Positions 16,201 to 24,769 of a stretch of 64,000 bases of DNA are shown piece by piece. The translations under genes were made by a program, and so were the position numbers. Origin of the DNA: JADLHS01 sp036274115. Lineage in GTDB: Bacteria > Verrucomicrobiota > Verrucomicrobiia > Limisphaerales > JADLHS01. Under the pieces are notes generated by a model. The model saw only the letters and a list, made by a program, of their open reading frames with translations. It had not been told where the DNA came from and ran no database searches. The stretch covers positions 8,850-72,849 of the forward strand of contig DASUGI010000263.1 of NCBI GenBank assembly GCA_036274115.1. The letters are read 5' to 3'. Positions within the stretch are counted from its first letter, which is position 1; the number at the start of each line of letters is the position of its first letter.

Positions 16201-18451
16201 CGGTGGGATGGATGAGGTCGGCATTTGGAATCGCGCGCTGACGCGAGCAGAGATCGGCGCGATTCTCACCAACGGTATGTCCGGCGGCGGCATCGATGGC
16301 CCACCGCCAGCACCGCAACCCGGCACTTATACCTGGACCGGAAATACCGACAATTCCTGGGCCAACGCAGGCAACTGGTCCGTTGGCCTTGTTCCAACCG
16401 CTCTCAACGTCGCGACCTTTGATGAATCATCCGCACAGAACCTGGATACCGACCTGGGCCAACCGTTCAGCGTGTCGGGTGCGTTGATCACGGGAAAACT
16501 GCGCGCGTTGGGTATCTCATCTGCCGCGGGCAATGCGCTGACCGTCGGCGCCAATGGCATTCAAGTCAGCAACAGTTTCACGGCGCTGACACTCGCCGCG
16601 CCGGTCACGCTCAACGCGCTGCAAACCTGGACCGTATCCGAGTTCGCCGCACTGACGGTCCGCAGCAACATTACCAGTGGAGGCAACGCGTTGACTCTTG
16701 TCAACGACGGCAGCGCGACGCTGGCTGGCACTTTCGCGGGGAGCGGTGGCTTGATCAAAAGGGGCGCAGGAACGCTCACGATGACTGCGGGTCTGCAATC
16801 GTTCACAGGTGGACTGGCCGTGAGCAATGGCACATTCAACGCCCTCGGCGGGCAGTGGGCGCGAAGTTTCTTCGCCAACGTCAGTCCCCGCGCCATCACC
16901 GTGTATTCCAACGCCACGCTGGAAACCACCACGCACTCCCTCGGCGGTCTCGGTGCGTCGTTCTATCAACCGATGATCACGCTGAACGAAGGTGCCAGAT
17001 GGTATCTCAACGCCGAGCAATATTTGAACGGCGGTAATTTGTCACTCCGCGGCGCGGAAGTGTTCATCGCGGCAAATGATCTTCGTATCCAGGGCGGTAC
17101 CGTGACGATCAATTCGTCCAGTCTCCCGACTACGATTACCGGCGGCGGTTCAATCACCCTGTATGGTGGCACCACGTTCAACGTGGCGAATGGCCCGCTG
17201 GCCACGGACGCCATCATCGCCATACCCATCGGGAACTCTGGCAATCAGTCCCTGACAAAGTCAGGGGCGGGCACCCTTGCACTCACCGAGGCATCGACGT
17301 TCTTCGGGCCCACCACCGTGAGTGCCGGCACGCTGGCGTTGCGTGGCGGCGACAATCGTTTGCCCCAGGCCATGTCCGTTTCAATCAGCGCGGGTGCCGT
17401 TCTCGATTTAAGCAACAACAATCAAGCGCTCGCCAGTCTCACCGGCAGCGGCAACGTCTCTCTCGGTTACGGCACGCTGACTCTGGCCATGACTTCCGCG
17501 CAAACTTTCAGTGGCATCATCAGTGGTTCGCCCAACGGCGCGCCGCCGGCTTCGGGCAACACCGAGGAATCGCCCAACCCGGGCGGACTGACCAAGTCCG
17601 GCTCCGGCAAGTTGACCCTCACCGCGAACCAGGCTTACACCGGCGACACGCTTATCACTTCGGGCACGCTGGCACTCAGCGGCAATGGCGGTTTGCCCGG
17701 GAGTTCGAACCTTGTCGTTTCGCTCGGCGGCATCCTGGACGTGACGGCGAAAACTGGCGCCAGCATTGGTCTTTCTGCGGGCCAGACACTCAAAGGGCGC
17801 GGCACGGTGCTCGGCGGCGTAAGCGTCAACAATCTTTCCACCATCTCGCCCGGCGAAAGTGTGGGCACGCTGGTGACCGGAGCTGAAACCTGGGCCGGTG
17901 GCGGCACTTATCTTTGGGAAGCCAATCACGCCACCACGCCGGGCAACTGGGACACGTTGAACATCAATGGCACGCTCAACATCGCCGCCAATGCCGGGAA
18001 CAAATTTGTCCTGCAACTCGTCTCGCCCCCCGGGCCGTTGCCCGGATTCAACAGTGCGACGAGCTACAGTTGGATCATCGCCACCACCACCGGCGGCGTG
18101 CAGAATTTTGATCCGGCAAAGTTTGCGGTGGACGCCAGTGGCCTGGGCGTGAATCTCTCTGGTGGCGCGTTCACGGTGCAGGTTTCGGGCAACAATCTCT
18201 TGTTGGTGTTCACGCCGTTTGTCGCGCCCAGGATCAACAGCAGTCTCATGCTGCCCAACGGCTGGTTTACTCTCAGCGGCACGGGCGGCGTGGCGCAAAC
18301 GTACGTTCTGCTCACTGCGTCGAATTTGAACTCACCCATACTCTGGTCGCCCCTGCAAACCAATACTGCGGATGAAAACGGCCTGTTCATTTTCACCGAT
18401 GAGACAACCACCAACGTGCTGATGCGCTTTTATCGCTTGAGCACCCCCTGA
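13220..18451 (+). CDS. Giant exported metzincin-like protease with LamG and PATR repeats
   Basis: 1,743 aa. A long open frame extends upstream, but ATG 13220 (or 13223) gives the signal peptide MMQRPPYLAALATVALLTG. Domains: a reprolysin-like metalloprotease region with HEAGHNWDVGH (residues 319-329) and a following TMGG that fits a Met-turn; a cadherin/Ig-like tandem unit (NVLTNDWDGNGD, about 395-470); two LamG domains; a fibronectin-like unit between them (about 710-800); then autotransporter-associated PATR beta-strand repeats (GGLIKRGAGTLTMT, LTKSGSGKLTLT) from about 1,030 to 1,560; and a C-terminal module ending MRFYRLSTP. No autotransporter beta-barrel is present. Likely surface-bound or released protease or adhesin. 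Confidence 0.87.
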   Translation: MMQRPPYLAALATVALLTGAATAIAQTLPANLVLTNITIQGQPRSLALYKRSVRATNLFYLTWSAGTGYQTNTPPQVRTYRGTVVGASNTIVCATIKPGGLLQADGFDYEQGKSYTWQINNVNVSSQLPPGTFGSPPNLGAVAAEPSEESGHALRDIMDSIEPPGADPGALSESNVAALAQLPRSTYMPPSGGMKVMDLGIDLTHYRFVNSFGSNPDAAFVDVEHEVNIYDLLMARDALVSIRESVFVIRQDIFYVPTSGGHQLNLITAEWKSVPLTNLPWAQVHSFATEQGLFGTGGYAWGNVIGKDESSANVEALYHEAGHNWDVGHLVYGRDTMGGNRPNHGPFCIDRLLRKRDESITEGDITSFPGTYPDRLPPYTHVDCASVLTNSFVNINVLTNDWDGNGDALTVIVFSTNTLKGGVVSWVNNGTLRYTPAPNYVGKDIFAYTVQDSTGLKTRDIVHVEVINRNLAVSYSFEETDGKLATDSTGNGHPGKLQGATDFATSTEPGVSGQALRVDSGGVICDNSPLMPADAPVNSDYNYWPFDAETMSRGNFFDPMDESYTVAFWFKADDVSTSRSLLKKEWHTENHVGFSLTMSGSGLTATVREFNGLSNTKTLTWSTALAASRWYHVALQFDRTVNQARLFVDGVQRASAALDAGRFIFQGRQPLLLGEGAGGQVAFDEFRLYTKALSLAEIQALYAIGHIAASGPSPSDGERDVALSRQLTWVAGRATYQHDVFFGTNFAAVAAATTNSPEYVARRTVANFSPGILLPDTTYYWRVDEILGGTNVAAGSVWSFITAPDSIHGGLKLQLTLDARDTLGNITYDRAGPPFNDGTLNNAPTPTAGQVAEGLAFNGANQYVEVPALSLTTDTITLLAWVRRDGVANLNDWAGIIFHRGGSVSGLNVSTLNRLGYHWNDAANTYNFNSGLTLPSDQWVLAALTVETNRAILYLGTTNGVLLSATNNVSHNLSTFDSPIRLANDSTSSSRSFRGGMDEVGIWNRALTRAEIGAILTNGMSGGGIDGPPPAPQPGTYTWTGNTDNSWANAGNWSVGLVPTALNVATFDESSAQNLDTDLGQPFSVSGALITGKLRALGISSAAGNALTVGANGIQVSNSFTALTLAAPVTLNALQTWTVSEFAALTVRSNITSGGNALTLVNDGSATLAGTFAGSGGLIKRGAGTLTMTAGLQSFTGGLAVSNGTFNALGGQWARSFFANVSPRAITVYSNATLETTTHSLGGLGASFYQPMITLNEGARWYLNAEQYLNGGNLSLRGAEVFIAANDLRIQGGTVTINSSSLPTTITGGGSITLYGGTTFNVANGPLATDAIIAIPIGNSGNQSLTKSGAGTLALTEASTFFGPTTVSAGTLALRGGDNRLPQAMSVSISAGAVLDLSNNNQALASLTGSGNVSLGYGTLTLAMTSAQTFSGIISGSPNGAPPASGNTEESPNPGGLTKSGSGKLTLTANQAYTGDTLITSGTLALSGNGGLPGSSNLVVSLGGILDVTAKTGASIGLSAGQTLKGRGTVLGGVSVNNLSTISPGESVGTLVTGAETWAGGGTYLWEANHATTPGNWDTLNINGTLNIAANAGNKFVLQLVSPPGPLPGFNSATSYSWIIATTTGGVQNFDPAKFAVDASGLGVNLSGGAFTVQVSGNNLLLVFTPFVAPRINSSLMLPNGWFTLSGTGGVAQTYVLLTASNLNSPILWSPLQTNTADENGLFIFTDETTTNVLMRFYRLSTP

Positions 18452-18476
18452 CGGTTGCCCATCTTGCGCTTCCTGA

Positions 18477-19502
18477 ATGAAAGCTTTAGCGAAAACGAAA
18501 TCTGAACCCGGACTCGAACTGGTGGACGTGCCCGAACCCACCATTGGCATCAACGACGTGCTCATCCACGTCAACCGCACGGGCATTTGCGGCACGGACC
18601 TGCACATCTACAAGTGGGATGCCTGGGCGCAAAAAACCATTCCCGTGCCGATGGTGGTGGGACACGAGTTCGTCGGCGAGATCGTCAAGATTGGCGCTAA
18701 CGTAAACGACTTTCGCGTGGGCGACATCGTCAGTGGCGAGGGCCACGTTGTGTGTGGCCGCTGCCGTAATTGCATGGCGGGCCGTCGTCACCTGTGCGCG
18801 GACACCAAGGGCGTGGGCGTCAATCGTCCCGGCGCCTTCGCTGAATATCTTTCCTTGCCGATGACCAATGTCTGGCATCACTCGAAGAACGTGGACCTCG
18901 ACGTAGCCTCGATTTTCGATCCATTCGGCAATGCTGTACACACGGCGCTTTCGTTTCCGGTGCTCGGCGAGGACGTGTTGATCACCGGGGCCGGGCCGAT
19001 TGGCATCATGGCCGTGGCGATTGTGAAACATGCCGGCGCGCGGCACGTCGTCGTTACCGACGTAAACGAGTATCGCCTGGCGCTGGCGAAGAAGCTCGGG
19101 GCTACCGTGGCGTTGAACGTGAAGACCGGCAATCTCCGCGACGTGCAAAAGCAGCTTGGCATGAAGGAGGGCTTCGACGTCGGGCTCGAAATGTCGGGCA
19201 ACCCGGCGGCGTTTCGCGACATGATCGACAACATGTGTCACGGCGGAAAAATCGCGATACTGGGCATTCCTTCGGAGCAGATGGCGATTGATTGGAACAA
19301 GGTCGTTTTCAACATGCTCACGATCAAAGGCATTTACGGTCGCGAGATGTATGAGACCTGGTACCAGATGACCGTGATGCTGGAGAGCGGCTTGAACATC
19401 GCGCCGGTCATCACGCATCGGCTGCATTACACTGACTTCGAACAAGGCTTTGCCGCGATGAAGAGCGGTGAGTGCGGCAAAGTGATTTTGAATTGGCGTT
19501 AG
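18477..19502 (+). CDS. tdh: L-threonine 3-dehydrogenase
   Basis: Zinc-dependent medium-chain dehydrogenase oxidising L-threonine with NAD to 2-amino-3-ketobutyrate, which kbl (24.8 kb) then cleaves to glycine and acetyl-CoA. Catalytic zinc ligands: Cys38 in GICGTDLH and His63-Glu64 in VGHEFVG. The structural zinc loop has Cys93, 96, 99 and 107 (VVCGRCRNC). The Rossmann motif GAGPIGIMA is at about 170. Length 341 equals the E. coli enzyme. It starts only 25 bases after the giant protease gene and heads a same-strand run to kbl. Confidence 0.96.
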   Translation: MKALAKTKSEPGLELVDVPEPTIGINDVLIHVNRTGICGTDLHIYKWDAWAQKTIPVPMVVGHEFVGEIVKIGANVNDFRVGDIVSGEGHVVCGRCRNCMAGRRHLCADTKGVGVNRPGAFAEYLSLPMTNVWHHSKNVDLDVASIFDPFGNAVHTALSFPVLGEDVLITGAGPIGIMAVAIVKHAGARHVVVTDVNEYRLALAKKLGATVALNVKTGNLRDVQKQLGMKEGFDVGLEMSGNPAAFRDMIDNMCHGGKIAILGIPSEQMAIDWNKVVFNMLTIKGIYGREMYETWYQMTVMLESGLNIAPVITHRLHYTDFEQGFAAMKSGECGKVILNWR

Positions 19503-19581
19503 AGTATTTCGATGGATCTTTTAGCTGCCAACGAAGCGGAGTGCGAAGGGCGAAAGGATTGCGCACAGATGGCTGGAACGT

Positions 19582-19740
19582 CCGCCCTCACCCCGGCCCT
19601 CTCCCCGGGGAGAGGGAGAATCCTATGCCGTCTCTCTCGCGAACCTGCGACTGGATTCGCGCGAAGTGCTCTCGGATTTCTGAAAACTTCCCATCGCTGT
19701 CCCCTCTCCCCGGGGGAGAGGGTCAGGGTGAGGGCGAGCG
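19582..19740. repeat. Inverted pair of CCCTCACCCCGGCCCTCTCC-type repeats
   Basis: The 272-base gap between tdh and the cysteine synthase-like gene holds two copies of a GC-rich repeat in opposite orientation: 19582-19622, and 19699-19740 read in reverse. The arms match at roughly 30 of 34 bases, and each contains its own CTCTCCCC/GGGGAGAG hairpin. A third copy lies at 31857-31901. The paired arrangement with a spacer of about 75 bases looks like a small non-coding mobile element (MITE or REP doublet). Confidence 0.75.
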
Positions 19741-19774
19741 TGGACTCCCTCAAACCAAGCCGCGGAAATCTCTT

Positions 19775-20752
19775 ATGACTCCAGCCGCTGCAACTGTTGC
19801 CAAGCGCGATCCGAACGCGCCGGTGTTGTCGCTCATCGGCAATACGCCACTTGTGCCGCTGCGATTCGAACCGGAGGGCCTCACGCTGCTCGCCAAATGC
19901 GAGTTCCTGAATCCGAGCGGAAGCATCAAGGACCGTCTGGCCAAGACAGTCCTGGTCGAAGCGTTGGAAAACGGGCGGCTGCGACCGGATTCGATCATCC
20001 TGGAGTGCACGAGCGGAAACACCGGCATCGCTCTGTCCATGGTGGGTGCGGCATTGGGCTATCGCGTGACCATCCTGATGTCTTCGACAGCGAGCGAGGA
20101 GCGGCGGAATTTAATCCGACAACTTGGAGCGGAACTCATCCTGTTCGACAGCGGCGGGATGTATCAAACTGGAATTGAACTCTCCCATGAAATGGCGGCC
20201 AGGGATTCACGTTACTTCCTGCCGCGCCAGTTTGAGAATCCGCTGAATGTCGAAGATCACGAACACGGCACGGGCCAGGAAATTCTTCAACAGGTGAACG
20301 GGCCGATTCACGCGTTCGTAACGGGCTTCGGCACGGGCGGCACCTTGGCCGGTTGCGGCAAAGCGATTAAACGTCGCTGGCCCAGTGCGCGCATCATTGC
20401 CATGGAGCCGGCGGAACAGGCTCTGCTCGCCGGCGAATGTCCGTGCTGCCATTTCATCGAAGGCGTGGCCGACGGTTTCATCCCGCCCTTGCTTCGTGAC
20501 GCGCCGCTGGATGGCGAAGTCAAAGTGCGCAGCGCCGAAGCGATGGCAATGACCCGGCGATTGCATCGCGAATTCGGATTGCTGGTCGGCACCAGTTCCG
20601 GTGCAAATGTCGTCGCTGCCCTCTCCGTCGCTCGTGAACTCGGTCCGCAAGCCTCTGTCGTGACGATGCTTTGCGACCGCGCGGAACGTTACTTCAGCAC
20701 ACAGTTATTTGATCCCGCGACAACATCGAATCCGACTACTTCCACCCAATGA
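19775..20752 (+). CDS. Cysteine synthase-family PLP enzyme
   Basis: 325 aa, fold-type II PLP enzyme of the O-acetylserine sulfhydrylase/cystathionine beta-synthase family. The PLP lysine is Lys52 in NPSGSIKDR; the substrate loop SGNTGIA and the phosphate-binding GTGGTLAG are clear. The start is set at ATG 19775, because upstream in-frame sequence is repeat DNA. A CPCCHF insert after ALLAGE, in the region just before the IEGVADGF segment, is unusual and could bind a metal or sense redox. The 3' end overlaps the next gene by ATGA. Exact acceptor chemistry (cysteine synthesis or other) is unproven. Confidence 0.88.
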   Translation: MTPAAATVAKRDPNAPVLSLIGNTPLVPLRFEPEGLTLLAKCEFLNPSGSIKDRLAKTVLVEALENGRLRPDSIILECTSGNTGIALSMVGAALGYRVTILMSSTASEERRNLIRQLGAELILFDSGGMYQTGIELSHEMAARDSRYFLPRQFENPLNVEDHEHGTGQEILQQVNGPIHAFVTGFGTGGTLAGCGKAIKRRWPSARIIAMEPAEQALLAGECPCCHFIEGVADGFIPPLLRDAPLDGEVKVRSAEAMAMTRRLHREFGLLVGTSSGANVVAALSVARELGPQASVVTMLCDRAERYFSTQLFDPATTSNPTTSTQ

Positions 20753-22023
20753 GAAAAAACTGGCTGTTTGCCTTGATTGCATCCGCGTGCCTCAGCGCCC
20801 GAGCTGAACTGCAAATCCCTGCCTACACGGCGTACCTGAGTCCCGATGCCGATGGCGCGCGCGTGTCGCAGCGTTCCGGCATTACGCGCTGGCAGAATTC
20901 GGGCGTGAAGGTCGAATGGTTTGGCCAGTTCAAAGCCACCGGCAAACTGGACGCGAAAGTTACATTGCGATTACCCGTCGGCGAGTCGTCAAAGCTGCGC
21001 CTCACCGTCGCTGGTCACTCTCACGAAGCAACCGCAGCCGGCGCGGGCACGAACCTTGTGACAGTAAGCTTCGGCGAGTTCGACGTGAAGTCATCGGGCT
21101 ATCAGCGCTTCACTTTGGAATCACTCAACCCCGCGGGAAAATCTGCCGGCGATCTCGCCGCGCTGATTCTCGACGGACCTGCAACCAAAGATGCCCATTT
21201 CAATCTGAAGGAACGGCGCAACGCCGCCTCCGTTCACCTGTCGTATTCCGCGCCGCGCGACACCAAGGTTCAGGCGCTGTATTGCGAAGTCACCGCGGTT
21301 GAAGATCCCATCTGGACCTTCTACATGGCTTGTGGCTGGCATCGCGGCTATTTTGGGATGCAGGTGAACAGTCCCACGGAACGCCGCATCATTTTCAGTG
21401 TGTGGGACAGTGGCAACGAAGCTGTGGATCGGAATAAAGTCGCAGCGCCGGATCGAGTCACTCTGGTGGCCAAGGGTGAAGGGGTTTACTCGGGCGACTT
21501 CGGCAATGAAGGCACGGGCGGCCACAGTCATCTCAAGTTTCAATGGAAGACGGGCGAGAAGCAGCGGTTCATCGTCACGGCAAAACCGGTGGACGACACG
21601 CACACGGTTTATTCCGGATACTATTTCCGACCGGACAAATCCGAGTGGATGCTGATCTCCAGTTGGAAAGCGCCCAAGGACGGCGGTTGGTTGCGCGGCT
21701 TGCACAGTTTCAGTGAAAACTTTGGCGGCGCGAACGGCCACGTACAACGCAAGGCGCTCTTCGGCAATCAATGGTATCAAACGGACGCCGGCGAATGGAT
21801 GGAGATTACCACCGCCAGTTTCAGTCACGACTCCACCGGAAAGGCAGATCGCCTGGATCGCTTCATGGGCGTGGAGAACGGACAATTCTTCCTGAGTCAC
21901 GGCGGATTTGTGGAAGGGTTCACCACGTTCGGCGAGAAGTTCAATCGTCCGGCCACGAGCCAACCGCCGACGGATTTGAAGCTGCCGCCGTTGCCCCCGA
22001 TCAAAACTGCGGCAAATCAATGA
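20749..22023 (+). CDS. Exported DUF3472/DUF5077-type protein
   Basis: 424 aa with signal peptide MRKNWLFALIASACLSARA. The N-terminal half matches the DUF5077-like beta domain (IPAYTAYLSPD, GITRW); the C-terminal half is DUF3472-like (GYFGMQVNSPTERRIIFSVWD, GGHSHLKF, YSGYYFRP). Families of this type are common in Bacteroidetes and Verrucomicrobia near glycoside hydrolases and are presumed to act on or bind carbohydrates, but no activity is established as far as I know. It overlaps the cysteine synthase gene by 4 bases (ATGA) and the next gene by another ATGA, implying translational coupling. Confidence 0.8.
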   Translation: MRKNWLFALIASACLSARAELQIPAYTAYLSPDADGARVSQRSGITRWQNSGVKVEWFGQFKATGKLDAKVTLRLPVGESSKLRLTVAGHSHEATAAGAGTNLVTVSFGEFDVKSSGYQRFTLESLNPAGKSAGDLAALILDGPATKDAHFNLKERRNAASVHLSYSAPRDTKVQALYCEVTAVEDPIWTFYMACGWHRGYFGMQVNSPTERRIIFSVWDSGNEAVDRNKVAAPDRVTLVAKGEGVYSGDFGNEGTGGHSHLKFQWKTGEKQRFIVTAKPVDDTHTVYSGYYFRPDKSEWMLISSWKAPKDGGWLRGLHSFSENFGGANGHVQRKALFGNQWYQTDAGEWMEITTASFSHDSTGKADRLDRFMGVENGQFFLSHGGFVEGFTTFGEKFNRPATSQPPTDLKLPPLPPIKTAANQ

Positions 22024-22343
22024 GCGAACTCAGCCCGAAACAAATTGCCTACCTGCGCGGACTCGGCCAGCGCCTCGAACCCACGGTTCACGTTGGCCAG
22101 GCGGGCCTTTCTGACGCACTGCTCGCCAGCTTGAATGAGGCGTTGGACAACCAGGAACTGGTCAAACTGAAGTTTCATGCGCACAAGGAAGAGAAGAAGC
22201 AGCTCGCGCCGGAACTGGCCGCCCGCTCCAGCAGTGTCCTGGTGCAGCGAGTGGGTCATGTGGTGCTGCTCTATCGCCAGCAACCCGATCCTGCCAAACG
22301 CAAAATTCAAGTGCCCGCGCACGAGAAGCCTCCAGTTACTTGA
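22020..22343 (+). CDS. yhbY: YhbY-like CRM-domain RNA-binding protein
   Basis: 107 aa, essentially one CRM domain. It begins LSPKQIAYLRGLGQRLEPTV, then the VGQAGL loop in place of the canonical VGKxGL/GNxGL turn, and HKEEKKQLAPELA before the final strand (VGHVVLLYR). CRM proteins associate with pre-50S ribosomes. The start codon overlaps the upstream stop (ATGA), an odd placement for a ribosome-assembly factor behind an exported carbohydrate-type protein; it probably just rides on the transcript. Confidence 0.92.
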   Translation: MSELSPKQIAYLRGLGQRLEPTVHVGQAGLSDALLASLNEALDNQELVKLKFHAHKEEKKQLAPELAARSSSVLVQRVGHVVLLYRQQPDPAKRKIQVPAHEKPPVT

Positions 22344-22356
22344 GAGACCCTTCGAA

Positions 22357-23262
22357 ATGAAATTCCTTCCTCGCTTGATGCTTGGCCTCGCCATGTGCGT
22401 GGCCATAACCGCCCGGCCGGCTGAAACCAAACCCGGTTCGCTGCCACCGTTGCCCTGGCACTTGGCCGATGTCTGGTGGACGTTCGAGGAAACCACGCCG
22501 AACTTCGAATCGCTCGAAATGGATGTCACGATCGATCGCGACGTGCCGGATACGGTGAATCTCTACATCGCTCCCTGCGGCATCGCCAAAATCAACGGAC
22601 TCGATTTCTACGGCGGCCTGCAATCCAATATCAATGGGTGGGCCAACGCCACGAACCGGACGCGGGTTCATCCCGGCAAAGGCGCCATCTTCTCGCGCTG
22701 GTCGAGCGACAAGAAAACTCCCGTCGGTCTGGACAACGTGCGCGTGGCGGGAACGAACTGTCTCGTGGAAAGCGCGGGCTACGAAGGCGAGTTCGCCAGC
22801 GTGCGCCGGCCCTTCGCGTGGACTCAGGGGACTTACACTTATCAGATTATAAAGGCCCAGACCGAGGTGACGGACGGGAAGACGAATACCTGGTTCACTT
22901 GCCGCGTGAAGGATGCGAGCGGTCAAATCCATGAAATCGGCAGCCTGCGGTTTGAGGGCGCGGACTTCACCTTTTGGGCGCGCCATGCCGCGTTCGTTGA
23001 AGTTTATTCAACGGCCAAAATTCCCCGCAGCGAAATTCCGGAAGTCAAAGTCACGTTTGGTTATCCCCGCCTGAACGGTAAGCATCCGAAACTCAAATCG
23101 GCTTCGGTGATTCATCCCGGCCCGGGTGAGCGCTCCGGGTCACCCGATTGCGCCGGCGCCACCACCGATGGCTCGTCTGTGGTCGTAACCGTCGGCCCCG
23201 TCTTCACCCGCGACGCCAAAGATCGACGACATCCGCTTGATTTGAAAATGCCCGGCGTGTAA
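22357..23262 (+). CDS. Exported protein, probably DUF3472-related
   Basis: 301 aa. ATG 22357, 13 bases after yhbY, gives the signal peptide MKFLPRLMLGLAMCVAITARP. The mature region contains FYGGLQSNINGW and KGAIFSRWS, which recall the FYGGIQ and IFSVWD strands of DUF3472 proteins such as the one at 20749, and a VESAGYEGEFASVRRPFAW segment. It differs enough that the family call is tentative. It sits 12 bases upstream of the GH29 fucosidase, so a role with surface glycans is plausible but inferred only from position. Confidence 0.6.
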   Translation: MKFLPRLMLGLAMCVAITARPAETKPGSLPPLPWHLADVWWTFEETTPNFESLEMDVTIDRDVPDTVNLYIAPCGIAKINGLDFYGGLQSNINGWANATNRTRVHPGKGAIFSRWSSDKKTPVGLDNVRVAGTNCLVESAGYEGEFASVRRPFAWTQGTYTYQIIKAQTEVTDGKTNTWFTCRVKDASGQIHEIGSLRFEGADFTFWARHAAFVEVYSTAKIPRSEIPEVKVTFGYPRLNGKHPKLKSASVIHPGPGERSGSPDCAGATTDGSSVVVTVGPVFTRDAKDRRHPLDLKMPGV

Positions 23263-23274
23263 CCCTCCCGCACC

Positions 23275-24765
23275 GTGAGAGCACTCTCCGCGATCATCTG
23301 GTACGCCATCACGGCACTCGCCGCCGTCGGCGCTATTGCCGAGAATTCATCGGTGGCGCCGCCCAAGCCATTCGGACCCGTGCCGACCGAAAGACAATTG
23401 CGCTGGCACGAGATGGAGTTCTACGGCTTTCTCCACTTCACCGTAAACACCTTCACCGACAAAGAGTGGGGCTACGGCGATGAGAGCGAAGCCGTTTTTA
23501 ATCCGACTGATTTTGATGCGGATCAGATTGTCACCGTGGCCAAAGCCGCGGGCATGAAAGGACTCATCCTGACCGCGAAACATCACGATGGCTTTTGCCT
23601 TTGGCCCAGCCAGTATACCGAGCACTCGGTCAAGAACAGCCCGTGGCGAAATGGCAAAGGCGACGTGGTGAAAGAGATTTCCGAGGCCAGCCGCAAACAC
23701 GGACTCAAGTTCGGCGTCTATCTTTCTCCCTGGGATCGTAACCACTCGCAGTATGGGCGGCCCGAATATGTCGCGTATTATCGCAGCCAACTTCGCGAAC
23801 TGCTGACCCACTATGGCGAGATCTTCACGGTGTGGTTCGATGGAGCTAATGGTGGGGATGGTTTCTACGGCGGCGCGAGGGAAAAGCGCACCATCGACAA
23901 TCGCACCTATTACGATTGGCCGAACACGTGGCAGATTGTTCGCGAACTGATGCCCCTGGCGGTGATGTTCAGCGATGCCGGGCCGGATATGCGTTGGGTG
24001 GGAAACGAACGCGGCATCGCGGGAGATCCTTGTTGGGCTACGCTGAATGCTGCGGGCCGCTATCCGGGCGGCAGCAGTGCGGGACTAAATTCCGGTGAAC
24101 GTCCCGGCACGGACTGGATTCCGGCGGAATGCGACGTCTCCATTCGGCCCGGCTGGTTTTACCACGCCAGCGAGGACGCCAAAGTCAAAACGCCGACGCA
24201 ACTGCTCGACATCTATTACAAGTCCGTGGGCCGCGGCGCGTGCCTCAATCTCAATCTTCCACCCGATCGACGCGGGCGTATCGCGGACCACGATGTGCGA
24301 TCACTGCGCGAGTTTCGACAAATTCTCGATGCGACATTTGCTCGAAATGTTGCTGAAGCCGAGAGAATCGAAGCGAGCAACACGCGTGGTAACTCACCCG
24401 ATTTTGCAGCGGCCTATGTGCTCGACACCAACCGGAACACCTGCTGGGCCACCGACGACAACGTCACCAATGCTGAGCTGATCGTTACGCTTGCTGCCCC
24501 CGCCACTTTCAACGTCATCAATTTGCGCGAGTATTTGCCATGGGGCCAACGCGTGGACGCTTTCGCGTTGGATCGCTGGCAGGACGGAAAGTGGATCGAG
24601 TTCGCCCGGGGCACGAGCATTGGTAACCGGCGATTGGTGCGAGTTGATCCGGTTACCACGGACAAGGTGCGCCTGCGCATCACTCGGGCCGCTGCTTGTC
24701 CTGCCATTTCCGAATTCGGCTTGTATGCCGAACCGACCGGACTGCGGGCAACGCCCAGGAACTAA
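23275..24765 (+). CDS. GH29 alpha-L-fucosidase with C-terminal F5/8C-like domain
   Basis: 496 aa. GTG start with an exported leader. The (beta/alpha)8 GH29 catalytic domain shows GMKGLILTAKHHDGFCLWPS, LKFGVYLSPWDRN, and the nucleophile Asp189 in VWFDGANGG; the family removes terminal L-fucose by a retaining mechanism. Residues about 365-490 form a discoidin/F5-8C-like beta sandwich that may bind the substrate. It is the clearest glycan-degrading enzyme in the run between tdh and kbl, four bases upstream of kbl. No fucose catabolic genes are in view. Confidence 0.92.
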   Translation: MRALSAIIWYAITALAAVGAIAENSSVAPPKPFGPVPTERQLRWHEMEFYGFLHFTVNTFTDKEWGYGDESEAVFNPTDFDADQIVTVAKAAGMKGLILTAKHHDGFCLWPSQYTEHSVKNSPWRNGKGDVVKEISEASRKHGLKFGVYLSPWDRNHSQYGRPEYVAYYRSQLRELLTHYGEIFTVWFDGANGGDGFYGGAREKRTIDNRTYYDWPNTWQIVRELMPLAVMFSDAGPDMRWVGNERGIAGDPCWATLNAAGRYPGGSSAGLNSGERPGTDWIPAECDVSIRPGWFYHASEDAKVKTPTQLLDIYYKSVGRGACLNLNLPPDRRGRIADHDVRSLREFRQILDATFARNVAEAERIEASNTRGNSPDFAAAYVLDTNRNTCWATDDNVTNAELIVTLAAPATFNVINLREYLPWGQRVDAFALDRWQDGKWIEFARGTSIGNRRLVRVDPVTTDKVRLRITRAAACPAISEFGLYAEPTGLRATPRN

Positions 24766-24769
24766 AACT

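Noticed and set aside
16500..17800. Regular repeats that might be taken for a CRISPR or satellite array
   Set aside because: They are in-frame PATR protein repeats with diverged DNA, not identical spaced repeats.
18486..19445. 319-codon minus-strand frame opposite tdh
   Set aside because: The plus strand encodes an unmistakable threonine dehydrogenase. The antisense frame is a GC-skew shadow.
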